A stretch of 64,000 nt of DNA from Streptomyces sp. NRRL F-5123 (GTDB taxonomy: Bacteria; Actinomycetota; Actinomycetes; Streptomycetales; Streptomycetaceae), in NCBI RefSeq assembly GCF_000721495.1, contig NZ_JOHY01000006.1, positions 1-64,000 of the forward strand, written 5' to 3'. Positions 15,963 through 24,652 of this stretch are shown here, in pieces. Made by a program: the position numbers and the translations under genes. The notes beneath the pieces are model-generated. The model was not told the DNA's origin and did no database searches. It saw nothing but the letters and a program-made list of their open reading frames with translations. Position 1 is the stretch's first letter, and each line of letters begins with the position of its first letter.

Positions 15963-18900
15963 GTGACCCGCGCAGGCGTAATCCGCACGCCCCTGGAAGG
16001 CCACCCCGACCCCTTCCGCACCGCGGACCTGCGCCGGGCGGTCCTGACCGCCTGGTCCGCCTCCGCCGCCCGCTTCCGCGAGGACGCCAACGCCGAGGAG
16101 GACCTCGCGCTCGGCGGCCACCGCGACCGGCTCGTCGTCGAGCTGGCCCAGAACGCCGCCGACGCCGCCACCCGCGCCGGTGTGCCGGGCCGGCTCCGGC
16201 TGACCTACCACGAGGCCACCGCCGACGCCCCCGCCGTCCTCGCCGCCGCCAACACCGGGGCCCCGCTGGACGCCGCCGCCGTCGAGTCGCTGTCCACGCT
16301 GCGCGCCTCCGCCAAGCGCGACGACGGGCCTGCCGCCGTCGGCCGTTTCGGCGTCGGCTTCGCCGCGGTGCTGGCCGTCAGCGACGAGCCGGCGGTCGTC
16401 GGGCGCGGCGGCGGGGTGCGCTGGTCGCTGGGCGAGGCGCGGGAGATGGCCGCCGCCGTCCCCGGCCTGGACGACGAGCTGCGCCGGCGGGAGGGGCACG
16501 TGCCGCTGCTGCGGCTGCCGATGCCCGCGGAGGGCAGCGCGCCCGACACGTACGACACCGTCGTGGTGCTGCCGCTGCGCGACGGCGCCGCCGAGGACCT
16601 GGCCGGGCGGCTGCTGGCCGCGGTCGACGACGCGCTGCTGCTGGCGCTGCCGGGCCTGGCCGAGGTCGTCGTCGACACCCCGGAGGGAGTGCGCACCCTG
16701 ACCCGCGCCGCCGCGGACGACGGCGACGTGGTCGTCGAGGACAGCGCCGCGGCCGCGCCCACCCGCTGGCGGGTGGTGAGCGACGGCGGCGCCCTGGCCG
16801 CCGAGCTGCTCGCCGACCGCCCCGTCGAGGAGCGGCTGCGCCCGGTGTGGTCGGTGACCTGGGCGGTGCCCGTCGCCGCGGACGGCGCGCCCGCCGCGCC
16901 GCGCACCGCGGCCGTCGTGCACGCCCCGACGCCGACCGACGAGCCGCTCGGCCTCCCCGCCCTGCTGCTGGCCTCCCTGCCGCTCGACCCGACCCGGCGG
17001 CACGCCGCCCCCGGACCGCTCACCGACTTCCTGGTGGAGCGGGCCGCCGAGGCGTACGTGCGGCTGCTCGCCGCCTGGCGACCGGCCGGCACCGGCGTCG
17101 TCGACCTGGTGCCCGGCCCGCTCGGCAAGGGCGCGCTGGACGCCGAGCTGCGCCGCCGCGTCCTGGACCGGCTGCCGCGCACGGCCTTCCTGCCGCGCGC
17201 CGCGCCCGTTGCCCCCGACGAGGCCGCGGCGCCCGAGGCCCCCGCGGACGCGGACGGCTGGGACGGCGGCGGTCCGCTCGCCGGGGACGGCCAGGCGCTG
17301 CGCCCGGTCGAGGCCGAGGTCGTCGACGGCGCCACCGCCGAGGCGGTCCGGGTGCTGGCCGAGGTGCTGCCGACGCTGGTCCCCGCCGCGCTGGAGCGCC
17401 GCCCCGCGCTGCGGCAGCTCGGCGTGGCCCGGCTGTCGCTCGGCGAGGCCGTCGACCGGCTCGCGGGCACCGAGCGCCCCGCGCAGTGGTGGTGGCGGCT
17501 CTACGACGCGCTCGCCGGCACCGACGCCGACGTCCTCAGCGGCCTGCCCGTGCCGCTTGCCGACGGCCGGACCGTGGTCGGCCCGCGGCAGGTGCTGCTG
17601 CCGGTGCCGGGGGCCGTCGAGGGCCTCGCGGGAGCTGACGGCACCGACGCGCCCGACCCCGCGCTGCTGGCCCGCCTCGGGCTGCGCCTTGCCCACCCGG
17701 ACGCCGCGCACCCGCTGCTGGAGAAGCTGGGCGCCGCGCCGGCCACCCCGCGGGCGGTCCTCACCTCGCCGCAGGTGCGTGCCGCCGTGGCCGCCTCGCT
17801 CGACGAGGACACCGCGTGGGACGTCGAGGAGTCCGGCCTGGACGCCGACGAGCTGGCCGACACGGTGCTGACGCTGGCCCGCGCCGCCGCGCTCGCCCCC
17901 GGCGACGAGCCGTGGCTCGCGGCCCTCGCGCTGCCCGACGACGAGGGCGAACTGACGCCGGCCGGCGAGCTGGTGCTGCCCGGCAGTGAGCTGGAGGCCG
18001 TGCTGCGCGAGGGCGAGCTGGGCACGCTCGACCCGGACCTGGCCGAGCGCTGGGGCGAGCAGCCGCTCACCGCGGTCGGGGTGCTCGCGACCTTCGCGCT
18101 GGTGCGCGCCGCCGACGTCGTCCTCGACCCGGACGACCTGGAGCCGCGCGACAGCGACTGGGCCGAGCCGGACGACGTCGGGCTGCTGGACGCCGTCGAC
18201 GTGTGGTGCGAGGACGTCCTCGACCAGCTCCCGGAGACCGACGTGCCGCCGGTCGCCACCGAGGTCGTCGGCGTCCGCGACCTGGACCTCGTCGACGACG
18301 ACGCCTGGCCGCAGGCCCTCGCGCTGCTCTCCCGCCCGCCGCTGCGGGACGCCGTGACCGCGCCCGTGCGGGTGCTGCTCCCGGACGGCACCACGCAGTC
18401 CGTCCGCCCCTACGCCGCCTGGTGGCTGCGCGACCACCCGGTCCTGGACGGCCGCACCCCGGTGGGCCTGCGGTCGGCGGGCGGCGACCGGCTGCTCGCC
18501 GGGCTCTACGACGAGGCCGAGACCGACTCCGGCGTCGACGAGCAGGTGCTGCGCGCGCTCGGGGTGCGCACCACGGCCGCCGCGCTGCTGGACGAGCCGG
18601 GCGGCGCCGCGGAGCTGCTGGCCCGTCTCGCCGACCCCGAGCTGCCCGTCACCCCCGCGCAGCTGCACGGCCTGTACGCGGCCCTCGCGCTCCTCGACCC
18701 GGACCAGGTCACGCTGCCGGACGAGCTGCGGGCGGTCGCCGACGGCGAGACGGTCGTGGTGGACGCCGCGGACGCGCTGGTCGCCGACGCCCCCGACCTG
18801 CTGCCGCTGGCCGCCGGGCTGCCGCTGCTGCCCGTACCGCCGCGGCTGGCCGCGGAACTGGCCGAGCTCCTCCAGGTCCGCAGGCTCAGCGAGGCCGTGG

Positions 18901-19190
18901 AGGCCTCCGTCGTCTCGCAGGGCGAGCCGCACGACGTGCTGCCCGCCGTCCACGACCTGCTGCCCGGCGCGCCCACCTCGTACGTCGAGCACGAGGAGCT
19001 GCTGCTGAACGGCGACGTCGAGGTGGACTGGCGGTACGCCGACGGCGTCCTGCACGCCGCCACCGTCGAGGGCGTCGCGGCCGGTCTGGCCTGGGCCGCG
19101 GGCCGCTGGGAGCGCCGCTTCGAGCTGGCCGCGCTGCTCGAGGACCCGTCGCGCACCGAGGAGCTGGCCCGCGACCGCTGGTTCGACTGA
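15963..19190 (+). CDS. Sacsin N-terminal ATPase-like (GHKL) protein
   Basis: 1075 residues from GTG 15963, with GAAGGA six bases upstream. The N-terminus is an HSP90/GHKL ATP-binding fold like that of human sacsin: N-box LVVELAQNAADAA (Asn about 64), then a G-rich lid GRFGVGFAAVLAVSDEP (about 128). The remaining 850 residues are Ala/Leu/Asp-rich without named domains. No topoisomerase, MutL or histidine-kinase parts are visible, so a chaperone-like role is the nearest guess. It follows the DUF3027 gene at 243 bases. Composition is uniformly high-GC and shows no sign of transfer. Confidence 0.85.
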   Translation: MTRAGVIRTPLEGHPDPFRTADLRRAVLTAWSASAARFREDANAEEDLALGGHRDRLVVELAQNAADAATRAGVPGRLRLTYHEATADAPAVLAAANTGAPLDAAAVESLSTLRASAKRDDGPAAVGRFGVGFAAVLAVSDEPAVVGRGGGVRWSLGEAREMAAAVPGLDDELRRREGHVPLLRLPMPAEGSAPDTYDTVVVLPLRDGAAEDLAGRLLAAVDDALLLALPGLAEVVVDTPEGVRTLTRAAADDGDVVVEDSAAAAPTRWRVVSDGGALAAELLADRPVEERLRPVWSVTWAVPVAADGAPAAPRTAAVVHAPTPTDEPLGLPALLLASLPLDPTRRHAAPGPLTDFLVERAAEAYVRLLAAWRPAGTGVVDLVPGPLGKGALDAELRRRVLDRLPRTAFLPRAAPVAPDEAAAPEAPADADGWDGGGPLAGDGQALRPVEAEVVDGATAEAVRVLAEVLPTLVPAALERRPALRQLGVARLSLGEAVDRLAGTERPAQWWWRLYDALAGTDADVLSGLPVPLADGRTVVGPRQVLLPVPGAVEGLAGADGTDAPDPALLARLGLRLAHPDAAHPLLEKLGAAPATPRAVLTSPQVRAAVAASLDEDTAWDVEESGLDADELADTVLTLARAAALAPGDEPWLAALALPDDEGELTPAGELVLPGSELEAVLREGELGTLDPDLAERWGEQPLTAVGVLATFALVRAADVVLDPDDLEPRDSDWAEPDDVGLLDAVDVWCEDVLDQLPETDVPPVATEVVGVRDLDLVDDDAWPQALALLSRPPLRDAVTAPVRVLLPDGTTQSVRPYAAWWLRDHPVLDGRTPVGLRSAGGDRLLAGLYDEAETDSGVDEQVLRALGVRTTAAALLDEPGGAAELLARLADPELPVTPAQLHGLYAALALLDPDQVTLPDELRAVADGETVVVDAADALVADAPDLLPLAAGLPLLPVPPRLAAELAELLQVRRLSEAVEASVVSQGEPHDVLPAVHDLLPGAPTSYVEHEELLLNGDVEVDWRYADGVLHAATVEGVAAGLAWAAGRWERRFELAALLEDPSRTEELARDRWFD

Positions 19191-19227
19191 CGCCTGCTGC
19201 GACGGTTCGGTACATTGCCGCGCCGTC

Positions 19228-19261
19228 GCAGTACGCCGGGCCGTGGCAGTACGCCGGGCCG
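19228..19261. repeat. Short tandem repeat between convergent genes
   Basis: GCAGTACGCCGGGCCGTG (19228-19245) is followed at once by a 16-base second copy (19246-19261), between the ends of the GHKL gene and the P-type ATPase gene. There is no hairpin potential of note. Confidence 0.6.
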
Positions 19262-19266
19262 CCCGG

Positions 19267-21768
19267 TCAGCCCTCCGCCTGCTCCCGGTGCCGCACCCAC
19301 GCCCAGCTGACCTCCAGCAGCACCGCGCCCGCCGCCGCGATCCCGACCGCGGCCCAGGGCACCTCGTCGCCGACGAGCCGCAGCGCGAAGAAGTCCTGCA
19401 GCCACGGGACGGCGAGCACGACCGCGAAGCACAGCACCATGGCCAGCACCAGCAGGATCCGCCACCAGGTGTAGGGCCGGGCGATGACGGCCAGCACCCA
19501 CAGCTCCAGCAGGAAGAGCGTCAGCGTCGCCGCGCTGGTCTCCGCGTCCAGCGCGCCGCTGCCGGTGTAGTGGTGACGGGCCACCAGATAGGCGACGAAG
19601 GACGCCACCCCGCAGATGATCCCGGCGGGCGTCGAATACCGCATGACCCGGCGGACGAAGTTCGGCCGGGCCCGCTCCTTGTTGGGTGCGAGAGCCAGGA
19701 AGAAGGCCGGCACCCCGATGGTCAGCGTAGCCAGCAGCGTCAGATGCCGCGGCAGGAACGGGTACGGCACCTGCCAGCAGACCACCAGCACCGCGAGCAG
19801 CACCGAATAGACCGTCTTGGTGAGGAAGAGCGTCGCGACCCGGGTGATGTTGCCGATCACCCTGCGACCCTCGGCCACCACCGAGGGCAGCGTCGCGAAG
19901 CTGTTGTCCAGCAGCACGATCTGCGCGACCGCCCGGGTGGCCTCCGAGCCCGAGCCCATCGACACGCCGATGTCGGCGTCCTTGAGGGCGAGCACGTCGT
20001 TGACCCCGTCGCCGGTCATCGCCACGTTGTGCCCGCGGGACTGGAGGGCGGCGACCATGTCCCGCTTCTGCTGCGGGGTGACCCGGCCGAAGACCGTGCC
20101 CTCGTCCAGCGCCTCGGCCATCGCGTCCCGCTCGGCCGGCAGCCGTCGCGCGTCGACCGGTGCCTGCGCGCCCGGCAGCCCGAGCTTCCCGGCGACCGCG
20201 CCCACGGAGACCGCGTTGTCCCCGGAGATCACCTTCACGTGCACGCCCTGCTCGGCGAAATACCGCAGGGTGTCGCCCGCCTCCGGCCGCAGCCGCTGCT
20301 CCAGGACGACGAGCGCGACGGGTGCGACGTCCCGCGCGACCTCCGGGTCGTCCAGCGGGCGCGTGGCGCGGGTCAGCAGCAGCACCCGCAGGCCCTGGTC
20401 GTTCAGCCGGTCGACCTCGCCGAGCGCCGGGTGCCCGGCCGGCAGCAGCACGTCGGGCGCGCCGAGCAGCCAGGCGCTGTCCGTGCCGTCCGGCTCGGTG
20501 AAGGCGGCGCCGCTGTACTTGCGGGCGGAGCTGAAGGGCAGCACGCCCCGGCCGCGCCAGTCGGCGGCGCCGGCCGGCGGGTAGGCGTCGACGATCGCCC
20601 GGAGGCTGGCGTTGGGCCGCGGGTCGGAGCCGCCGAGCGCGGCGAGCGCCCGGGCCGCGTACCCGGCGGCCGCGCTGCTCCCGCCGTCCCCGTGGCCCCC
20701 GCTGTTCCCGCCGTCCCTGTGGCTCACGTCGTTCCCGCCGCTCCCGTGGTCTTCGCGGCCGGTGCCGTGCGCGCCGTCCGTACCGCTGCCGCCGTCCAGC
20801 GGCCGCAGCTCGGTGACGTCCATGCCGCCCTCGGTGAGGGTGCCCGTCTTGTCCAGGCACACCACGTCGACCCGGGCCAGGCCCTCGATCGCGGGCAGTT
20901 CCTGCACCAGGCACTGCCTGCGGCCCAGCCGGACCACGCCGATCGCGAAGGCCACCGAGGTCAGCAGCACCAGGCCCTCGGGCACCATGGGCACGATGCC
21001 GCCGACCGTCCTGCGCACCGCCTCGCGCGCGTCACGGCTCTCCACCGTGAACTGGCTGATGACCAGTCCGACCGTGGTCGGCACCATCGCCCAGGTGATG
21101 TACTTCAGGATCCGGCTGATGCCGCCGCGCAGCTCGGAGTCGACCAGCGTGAAGCGCGAGGCCTCCTCCGCGAGCTGGGTGGCGTAGGCGTCGCGGCCCA
21201 CCTTGGTGGCGGTGAAGGCGCCGCCGCCCGCGACGACGAAGCTGCCGGACATCACCGGGTCGCCGGGGTGCTTGAGCACGGGGTCGGCCTCGCCGGTCAG
21301 CAGCGACTCGTCGACCTCCAGACCGTCGGCCTCGGCCACCTCGCCGTCCACCACGACCTTGTCGCCCGGGCCCAGCTCGACCAGGTCGCCGAGCACGATC
21401 CCGGAGGTGCTGATCTCGACCGTCTCGCCGTTCCTGCGCACCTCCGGGCGGGCCTCGCCGATGACCGCGAGGCTGTCCAGGGTGTGCTTGGCCCGCAGTT
21501 CCTGGAAGATGCCGATCGCGGTGTTGGCGACGATGACGAAGCCGAACAGCCCGTCCTGGACCGGCCCGACCACCAGGATGACCAGGAAGAGCCCGCCGAT
21601 GATCGCGTTGAAGCGGGTCAGGACGTTGGCCCGGACGATCTCCGTCACCGAGCGCGAGGACCGTACGGGGACGTCGTTGACCTGCCCCGCCGCCGTCCGC
21701 CGCGCCACCTCGGCGCCGCTCAGCCCCGGCAGCCGCGCCGCCACGCCCGTCAGGTTGCCTTCCGCCAT
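19267..21768 (-). CDS. CtpE-like P-type cation-transporting ATPase
   Basis: 833 residues from ATG 21768; an upstream in-frame start is not supported. The order is typical: transmembrane pair, actuator loop with TGEAD (about 156), PMVPEGLVLL (about 258) in helix M4, phosphorylation motif CLDKTGTLT (about 303), hinge TGDGVNDVLALKDADIGVSMG (about 585), six C-terminal helices. The PEGL signature and overall order match actinobacterial CtpE, a Ca2+ importer in mycobacteria. Shortly after DKTGT is a roughly 45-residue Gly/Asp/His/Ser-rich insertion (about 325-372) that lengthens the nucleotide domain and could bind metal. The ion is inferred, not proven. Confidence 0.88.
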   Translation of the reverse strand: MAEGNLTGVAARLPGLSGAEVARRTAAGQVNDVPVRSSRSVTEIVRANVLTRFNAIIGGLFLVILVVGPVQDGLFGFVIVANTAIGIFQELRAKHTLDSLAVIGEARPEVRRNGETVEISTSGIVLGDLVELGPGDKVVVDGEVAEADGLEVDESLLTGEADPVLKHPGDPVMSGSFVVAGGGAFTATKVGRDAYATQLAEEASRFTLVDSELRGGISRILKYITWAMVPTTVGLVISQFTVESRDAREAVRRTVGGIVPMVPEGLVLLTSVAFAIGVVRLGRRQCLVQELPAIEGLARVDVVCLDKTGTLTEGGMDVTELRPLDGGSGTDGAHGTGREDHGSGGNDVSHRDGGNSGGHGDGGSSAAAGYAARALAALGGSDPRPNASLRAIVDAYPPAGAADWRGRGVLPFSSARKYSGAAFTEPDGTDSAWLLGAPDVLLPAGHPALGEVDRLNDQGLRVLLLTRATRPLDDPEVARDVAPVALVVLEQRLRPEAGDTLRYFAEQGVHVKVISGDNAVSVGAVAGKLGLPGAQAPVDARRLPAERDAMAEALDEGTVFGRVTPQQKRDMVAALQSRGHNVAMTGDGVNDVLALKDADIGVSMGSGSEATRAVAQIVLLDNSFATLPSVVAEGRRVIGNITRVATLFLTKTVYSVLLAVLVVCWQVPYPFLPRHLTLLATLTIGVPAFFLALAPNKERARPNFVRRVMRYSTPAGIICGVASFVAYLVARHHYTGSGALDAETSAATLTLFLLELWVLAVIARPYTWWRILLVLAMVLCFAVVLAVPWLQDFFALRLVGDEVPWAAVGIAAAGAVLLEVSWAWVRHREQAEG

Positions 21769-21816
21769 GAGCAGACCGTACGTGCAGCGGGCGGCTTTCA
21801 CCCGTTTCCGGGCGTT

Positions 21817-22104
21817 TTACGCGTCCTGCGTGCTCTCCCCGCCGGCTCCGGCAGCGGCGGCGCGGTGGCGGGCGATGGCGTCCCGCCGGGCCCGTACGTA
21901 CTTCAGGCCCACCAGGCCGAGGCCGGCGCCCGCCGCGCAGGTCCAGATGAACCAGGTGTGCCCGTGGTCGGAGTACCAGCCGTAGAAGGGGAGCTGCACC
22001 ACGAAGAGCGCGAACCAGACGATCGTCCCGACCGTGACGGTCATGACGTCGTCGGCCTCCAGGGGCTCGGGGGCCTCGCGCAGGGGTCCTGGCTGCTTGC
22101 TCAT
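21817..22104 (-). CDS. DUF2530 small membrane protein
   Basis: 95 residues from ATG 22104 (MSKQPGPL); ATG 22113 adds three residues and is an alternative. Residues 15-75 match DUF2530: EPLEADDVMTVTVGTIVWFALFVVQLPFYGWYSDHGHTWFIWTCAAGAGLGLVGLKYVRARR, with two membrane helices joined by a Tyr/Trp/His-rich loop. The tail is basic. It is 48 bases upstream of the P-type ATPase on the same strand, so the two may be cotranscribed. The function is unknown. Confidence 0.82.
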   Translation of the reverse strand: MSKQPGPLREAPEPLEADDVMTVTVGTIVWFALFVVQLPFYGWYSDHGHTWFIWTCAAGAGLGLVGLKYVRARRDAIARHRAAAAGAGGESTQDA

Positions 22105-22217
22105 GGCGCCCATCGTATGCGGCCGGGGGCGGCCGGCCGTGGGTGGGCGGTGCGGGGACGGGGTGCGGGACCGTGGGGCATCTACGCGCGGAGATGGCTT
22201 TTTGGGTGGTTGTGTAT

Positions 22218-22260
22218 TCATACTGAAACAAGTCAGTGTTGACTGAAATCATTCGTATGA
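22218..22260. promoter_or_regulatory. Nested palindrome in the NCS2 permease promoter region
   Basis: An inner inverted repeat TCAGT-N4-ACTGA (22233-22246) lies inside an outer pair TCATAC (22218-22223)/GTATGA (22255-22260). Both are centred within half a base of 22239. The stretch is conspicuously AT-rich and holds TTGACT (22239) and TATGAT (22256), possible promoter pieces though their spacing of 11 is short. It could be an operator for purine-responsive control of the permease. No known motif was recognised. Confidence 0.4.
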
Positions 22261-22303
22261 TCGCCCATATGAGGGCGAGCCCCCGCCCCCCATGAGGTTT
22301 CAC

Positions 22304-23758
22304 ATGCCCGCCTCGGCCCCCGCTCCGGTCGACATGGGCCGGTCGCCCGGTCACCCGTCCAGCAATCCGCTGGACCGCTATTTCCGCATCTCAGAGCGCG
22401 GTTCCACGATTCCGCGGGAGATCCGCGGCGGTCTCGCGACCTTCTTCGCGATGGCCTACATCATCGTGCTGAACCCGATCATCCTCGGCTCGGCAGTGGA
22501 CAAGTTCGGCCATCACCTCAACGGTGGCCAGCTCGTCACCGCGACCGTGATCACGGCGGCCTTCACCACGCTGCTGATGGGGGTCATCGGCAACGTGCCG
22601 ATCGCGCTCGCCGCCGGCCTCGGCGTCAACACCGTCGTCGCCCTGCAGCTCGCGCCGAAGATGAGCTGGCCGGACGCGATGGGCATGGTGGTGCTCGCCG
22701 GTATCGCGATCATGCTCATGGTCGCCACCGGCCTGCGCGAGCGCGTCATGACGGCCGTGCCGCTGGGCCTGCGCAAGGGCATCGCGATCGGCATCGGCCT
22801 GTTCATCCTGCTGATCGGCCTGGTCGACTCCGGCTTCGTGAGCCGCATCCCGGACGCCGCGCACACCACCGTCCCGCTGCAGCTCGGCGCTGACGGCCAC
22901 CTCACCGGCTGGCCCGTGCTGATCTTCATCCTGGGTACGCTGCTCACGCTCGGGCTGATCATCCGCAAGGTCGGGGGCGCCATCCTGATCTCCATCGTCA
23001 CCATGACGGTCCTCGCGGTGATCATCGACGCCGTCGCCGACGTCCCGGCGGCGAAGTGGGGCCTGACCGTTCCCAAGTGGCCCGGCAACCCGGTCGCCAC
23101 TCCGGACTTCGGCCTGGTCGGCAAGGTCAGCCTCTTCGGCGGCTTCCACGAGGTCGGCATCCTCACCGGCGTGCTGTTCGTCTTCACCGTGCTGCTGTCG
23201 TGCTTCTTCGACGCGATGGGCACGATCCTGGGCGTGAGCGACGAGGCCGGGCTCCTGGACAAGAAGGGCGACCTGCCGGGCATCAACAAGGTCCTGATGA
23301 TCGACGGTGTCGCCACCGCGGTCGGCGGCGCCACCTCGTCCTCGGCGAACACCTGCTTCGTCGAGTCCACCGCCGGTGTCGGCGAGGGCGCGCGGACCGG
23401 CCTCGCCAGCGTCGTCACCGGCCTGATGTTCGTGCTCGCGCTGTTCCTCACGCCGCTGGCCACCATGGTGCCGGCGCAGGCGGCCACGCCCGCCCTGATC
23501 GCGGTGGGCTTCCTGATCCTGGCCGGGTCGATCCGGGAGATCGACTGGAGCGACTTCACCATCGCCATCCCGGCCTTCCTGACGATGGTGCTGATGCCGT
23601 TCACGTACTCGATCACCAACGGCATCGGGATCGGCTTCCTGACCTTCTGCGTGCTGCGGGTCGTCGCCGGGCGCGGCAAGGAGGTCCCGATCGCCCTCTA
23701 CGCGGTCTCGGCCGTCTTCGCCTTCTACTACCTGATGCCGGCGCTGGGACTGCTGTAG
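22304..23758 (+). CDS. NCS2-family purine permease (AzgA/hypoxanthine-guanine type)
   Basis: 484 residues from ATG 22304, chosen because GAGG lies six bases upstream; ATG 22292 has no site. AzgA-like landmarks are a PREIRGGLATFFAMAYIIVLNP start, GLGVNTVVALQLA, and the substrate motif SCFFDAMGTILGVSDEAGLLDKKGDLPGINKVL. TSSSANTCFVESTAGVGEGARTGLASVVTG follows, with 13-14 helices in total. It should import hypoxanthine, guanine or adenine by proton symport. The gene end overlaps an antisense small gene by 31 bases. Confidence 0.93.
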   Translation: MPASAPAPVDMGRSPGHPSSNPLDRYFRISERGSTIPREIRGGLATFFAMAYIIVLNPIILGSAVDKFGHHLNGGQLVTATVITAAFTTLLMGVIGNVPIALAAGLGVNTVVALQLAPKMSWPDAMGMVVLAGIAIMLMVATGLRERVMTAVPLGLRKGIAIGIGLFILLIGLVDSGFVSRIPDAAHTTVPLQLGADGHLTGWPVLIFILGTLLTLGLIIRKVGGAILISIVTMTVLAVIIDAVADVPAAKWGLTVPKWPGNPVATPDFGLVGKVSLFGGFHEVGILTGVLFVFTVLLSCFFDAMGTILGVSDEAGLLDKKGDLPGINKVLMIDGVATAVGGATSSSANTCFVESTAGVGEGARTGLASVVTGLMFVLALFLTPLATMVPAQAATPALIAVGFLILAGSIREIDWSDFTIAIPAFLTMVLMPFTYSITNGIGIGFLTFCVLRVVAGRGKEVPIALYAVSAVFAFYYLMPALGLL

Positions 23759-23961
23759 GGCGGTGGCTGCGGCGGGTCCTCCCGGCCGCCGTAGAAGCGG
23801 TCGGTTTCCTCGACCGCGGCCTTGAAGCGCTCGTCGAAGTCCTCGCGGACGAGGGTCGCGACGACGTAGTCCTGTGCGGTCATCCCGCGTCGGGCGGCAT
23901 GATCGCGGATGCGGTCCCACAACTGCGCGTCGATGCGCAGGCTGAACACTCTCGATGCCAT
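23728..23961 (-). CDS. Ribbon-helix-helix (CopG/Arc-like) DNA-binding protein
   Basis: 77 residues from ATG 23961; an upstream in-frame start adds an Ala/Arg tail. Residues 1-40 form a ribbon-helix-helix: beta strand RVFSLRIDAQLWDRIRDHAARRG, then MTAQDYVVATLVREDF. The tail is Pro/Tyr-rich. Such proteins are often antitoxins or small repressors, but no toxin gene is adjacent, so it is an orphan here. Its 3' end is antisense to the last 31 bases of the NCS2 gene. Confidence 0.7.
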   Translation of the reverse strand: MASRVFSLRIDAQLWDRIRDHAARRGMTAQDYVVATLVREDFDERFKAAVEETDRFYGGREDPPQPPPYSSPSAGIR

Positions 23962-24142
23962 ACGCCCACGGTCGCGGGCGGGGGCGGCCGCCGTGGCCGC
24001 TTTCGCCCGCGACCTCATCCGTTCGGGTGAGATGTGGGCGAGTGGTGCTCAAACGAACCGGGCGGGTCCGGTCGTGCGTGCCGGGTCCTCCGGCGGGTGC
24101 GGCACGGGCTCGCCCGTTCGCGTGGTCCATGTGCGTGCAGAT

Positions 24143-24173
24143 TGTACTTAGGTTAACTAATGAGCTAACCTAA
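24143..24173 (+). promoter_or_regulatory. MarR promoter with iron-box-like palindromic operator
   Basis: -35 TTGTAC (24143-24148), a 17-base spacer and -10 TAACCT (24166-24171) put the transcript start at or within a base of GTG 24179, so the mRNA should be leaderless. The palindrome TTAGGTTA (24148-24155) N10 TAACCTAA (24166-24173) covers spacer and -10. It is a natural autoregulatory operator for the MarR protein. The half-sites equal those of the DmdR1 iron box but are set seven bases further apart. Confidence 0.65.
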
Positions 24174-24178
24174 ACAAC

Positions 24179-24613
24179 GTGACCGAACTGTCCGAGGACG
24201 ACCGCGCTGCTGTCAACGAACTGCGCGGCGCCGTGATGCGGCTGTCCCGCCGGCTGCGCAACCAGCGCGTCGACGAGACGCTGAGCCCTACCGAGATGTC
24301 GGTGCTGGGCACCCTCGCCCGCTGCGGCTCCGCCACACCCGGCGAGCTGGCCCGCAAGGAGCACGTCCAGCCGCCGTCGATGACCCGCATCGTGGCGATG
24401 CTGGAGGCCAAGGGGCTGGTGCGCAGGGAGCCGCACCCCGACGACCGCCGCCAGGTCGTGGTCAGCCGCACCGAGCAGGCCGACTCGATGCTGACCGAGA
24501 GCCGCAGCAAGCGCAACGCGTGGCTGGCCTCTCTCGCCGAGCGGCTGACCGAGGAGGAGCTGGCGATCATGCGCCAGGCCGCGCCCGTCCTGGAGAAGCT
24601 CGCTCACCTGTGA
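24179..24613 (+). CDS. MarR-family transcriptional regulator
   Basis: 144 residues from GTG 24179, at the predicted transcript start. It has a winged helix: LSPTEMSVLGTLARCGSATPGELARKEHVQPPSMTRIVAMLEAKGLVRREPHPDDRRQVVVSRTEQ, with recognition helix QPPSMTRIVAMLEAKG and wing PDDRRQ. Helices at both ends form the dimer interface. It stands 39 bases before an MFS exporter gene and 5' of a near-perfect palindrome, the classical arrangement of an autoregulated repressor controlling efflux. The ligand is unknown. Confidence 0.92.
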   Translation: MTELSEDDRAAVNELRGAVMRLSRRLRNQRVDETLSPTEMSVLGTLARCGSATPGELARKEHVQPPSMTRIVAMLEAKGLVRREPHPDDRRQVVVSRTEQADSMLTESRSKRNAWLASLAERLTEEELAIMRQAAPVLEKLAHL

Positions 24614-24652
24614 CCGAACCGGAAGACCCGAAGAGGGGGAGGCGAGTACCGA

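Noticed and set aside
12939..19055. Very long minus-strand open frame of about 2000 codons
   Set aside because: It is a shadow frame created by extreme GC content, antisense to the GHKL and DUF3027 genes and alternate to the MFS gene; no family features.
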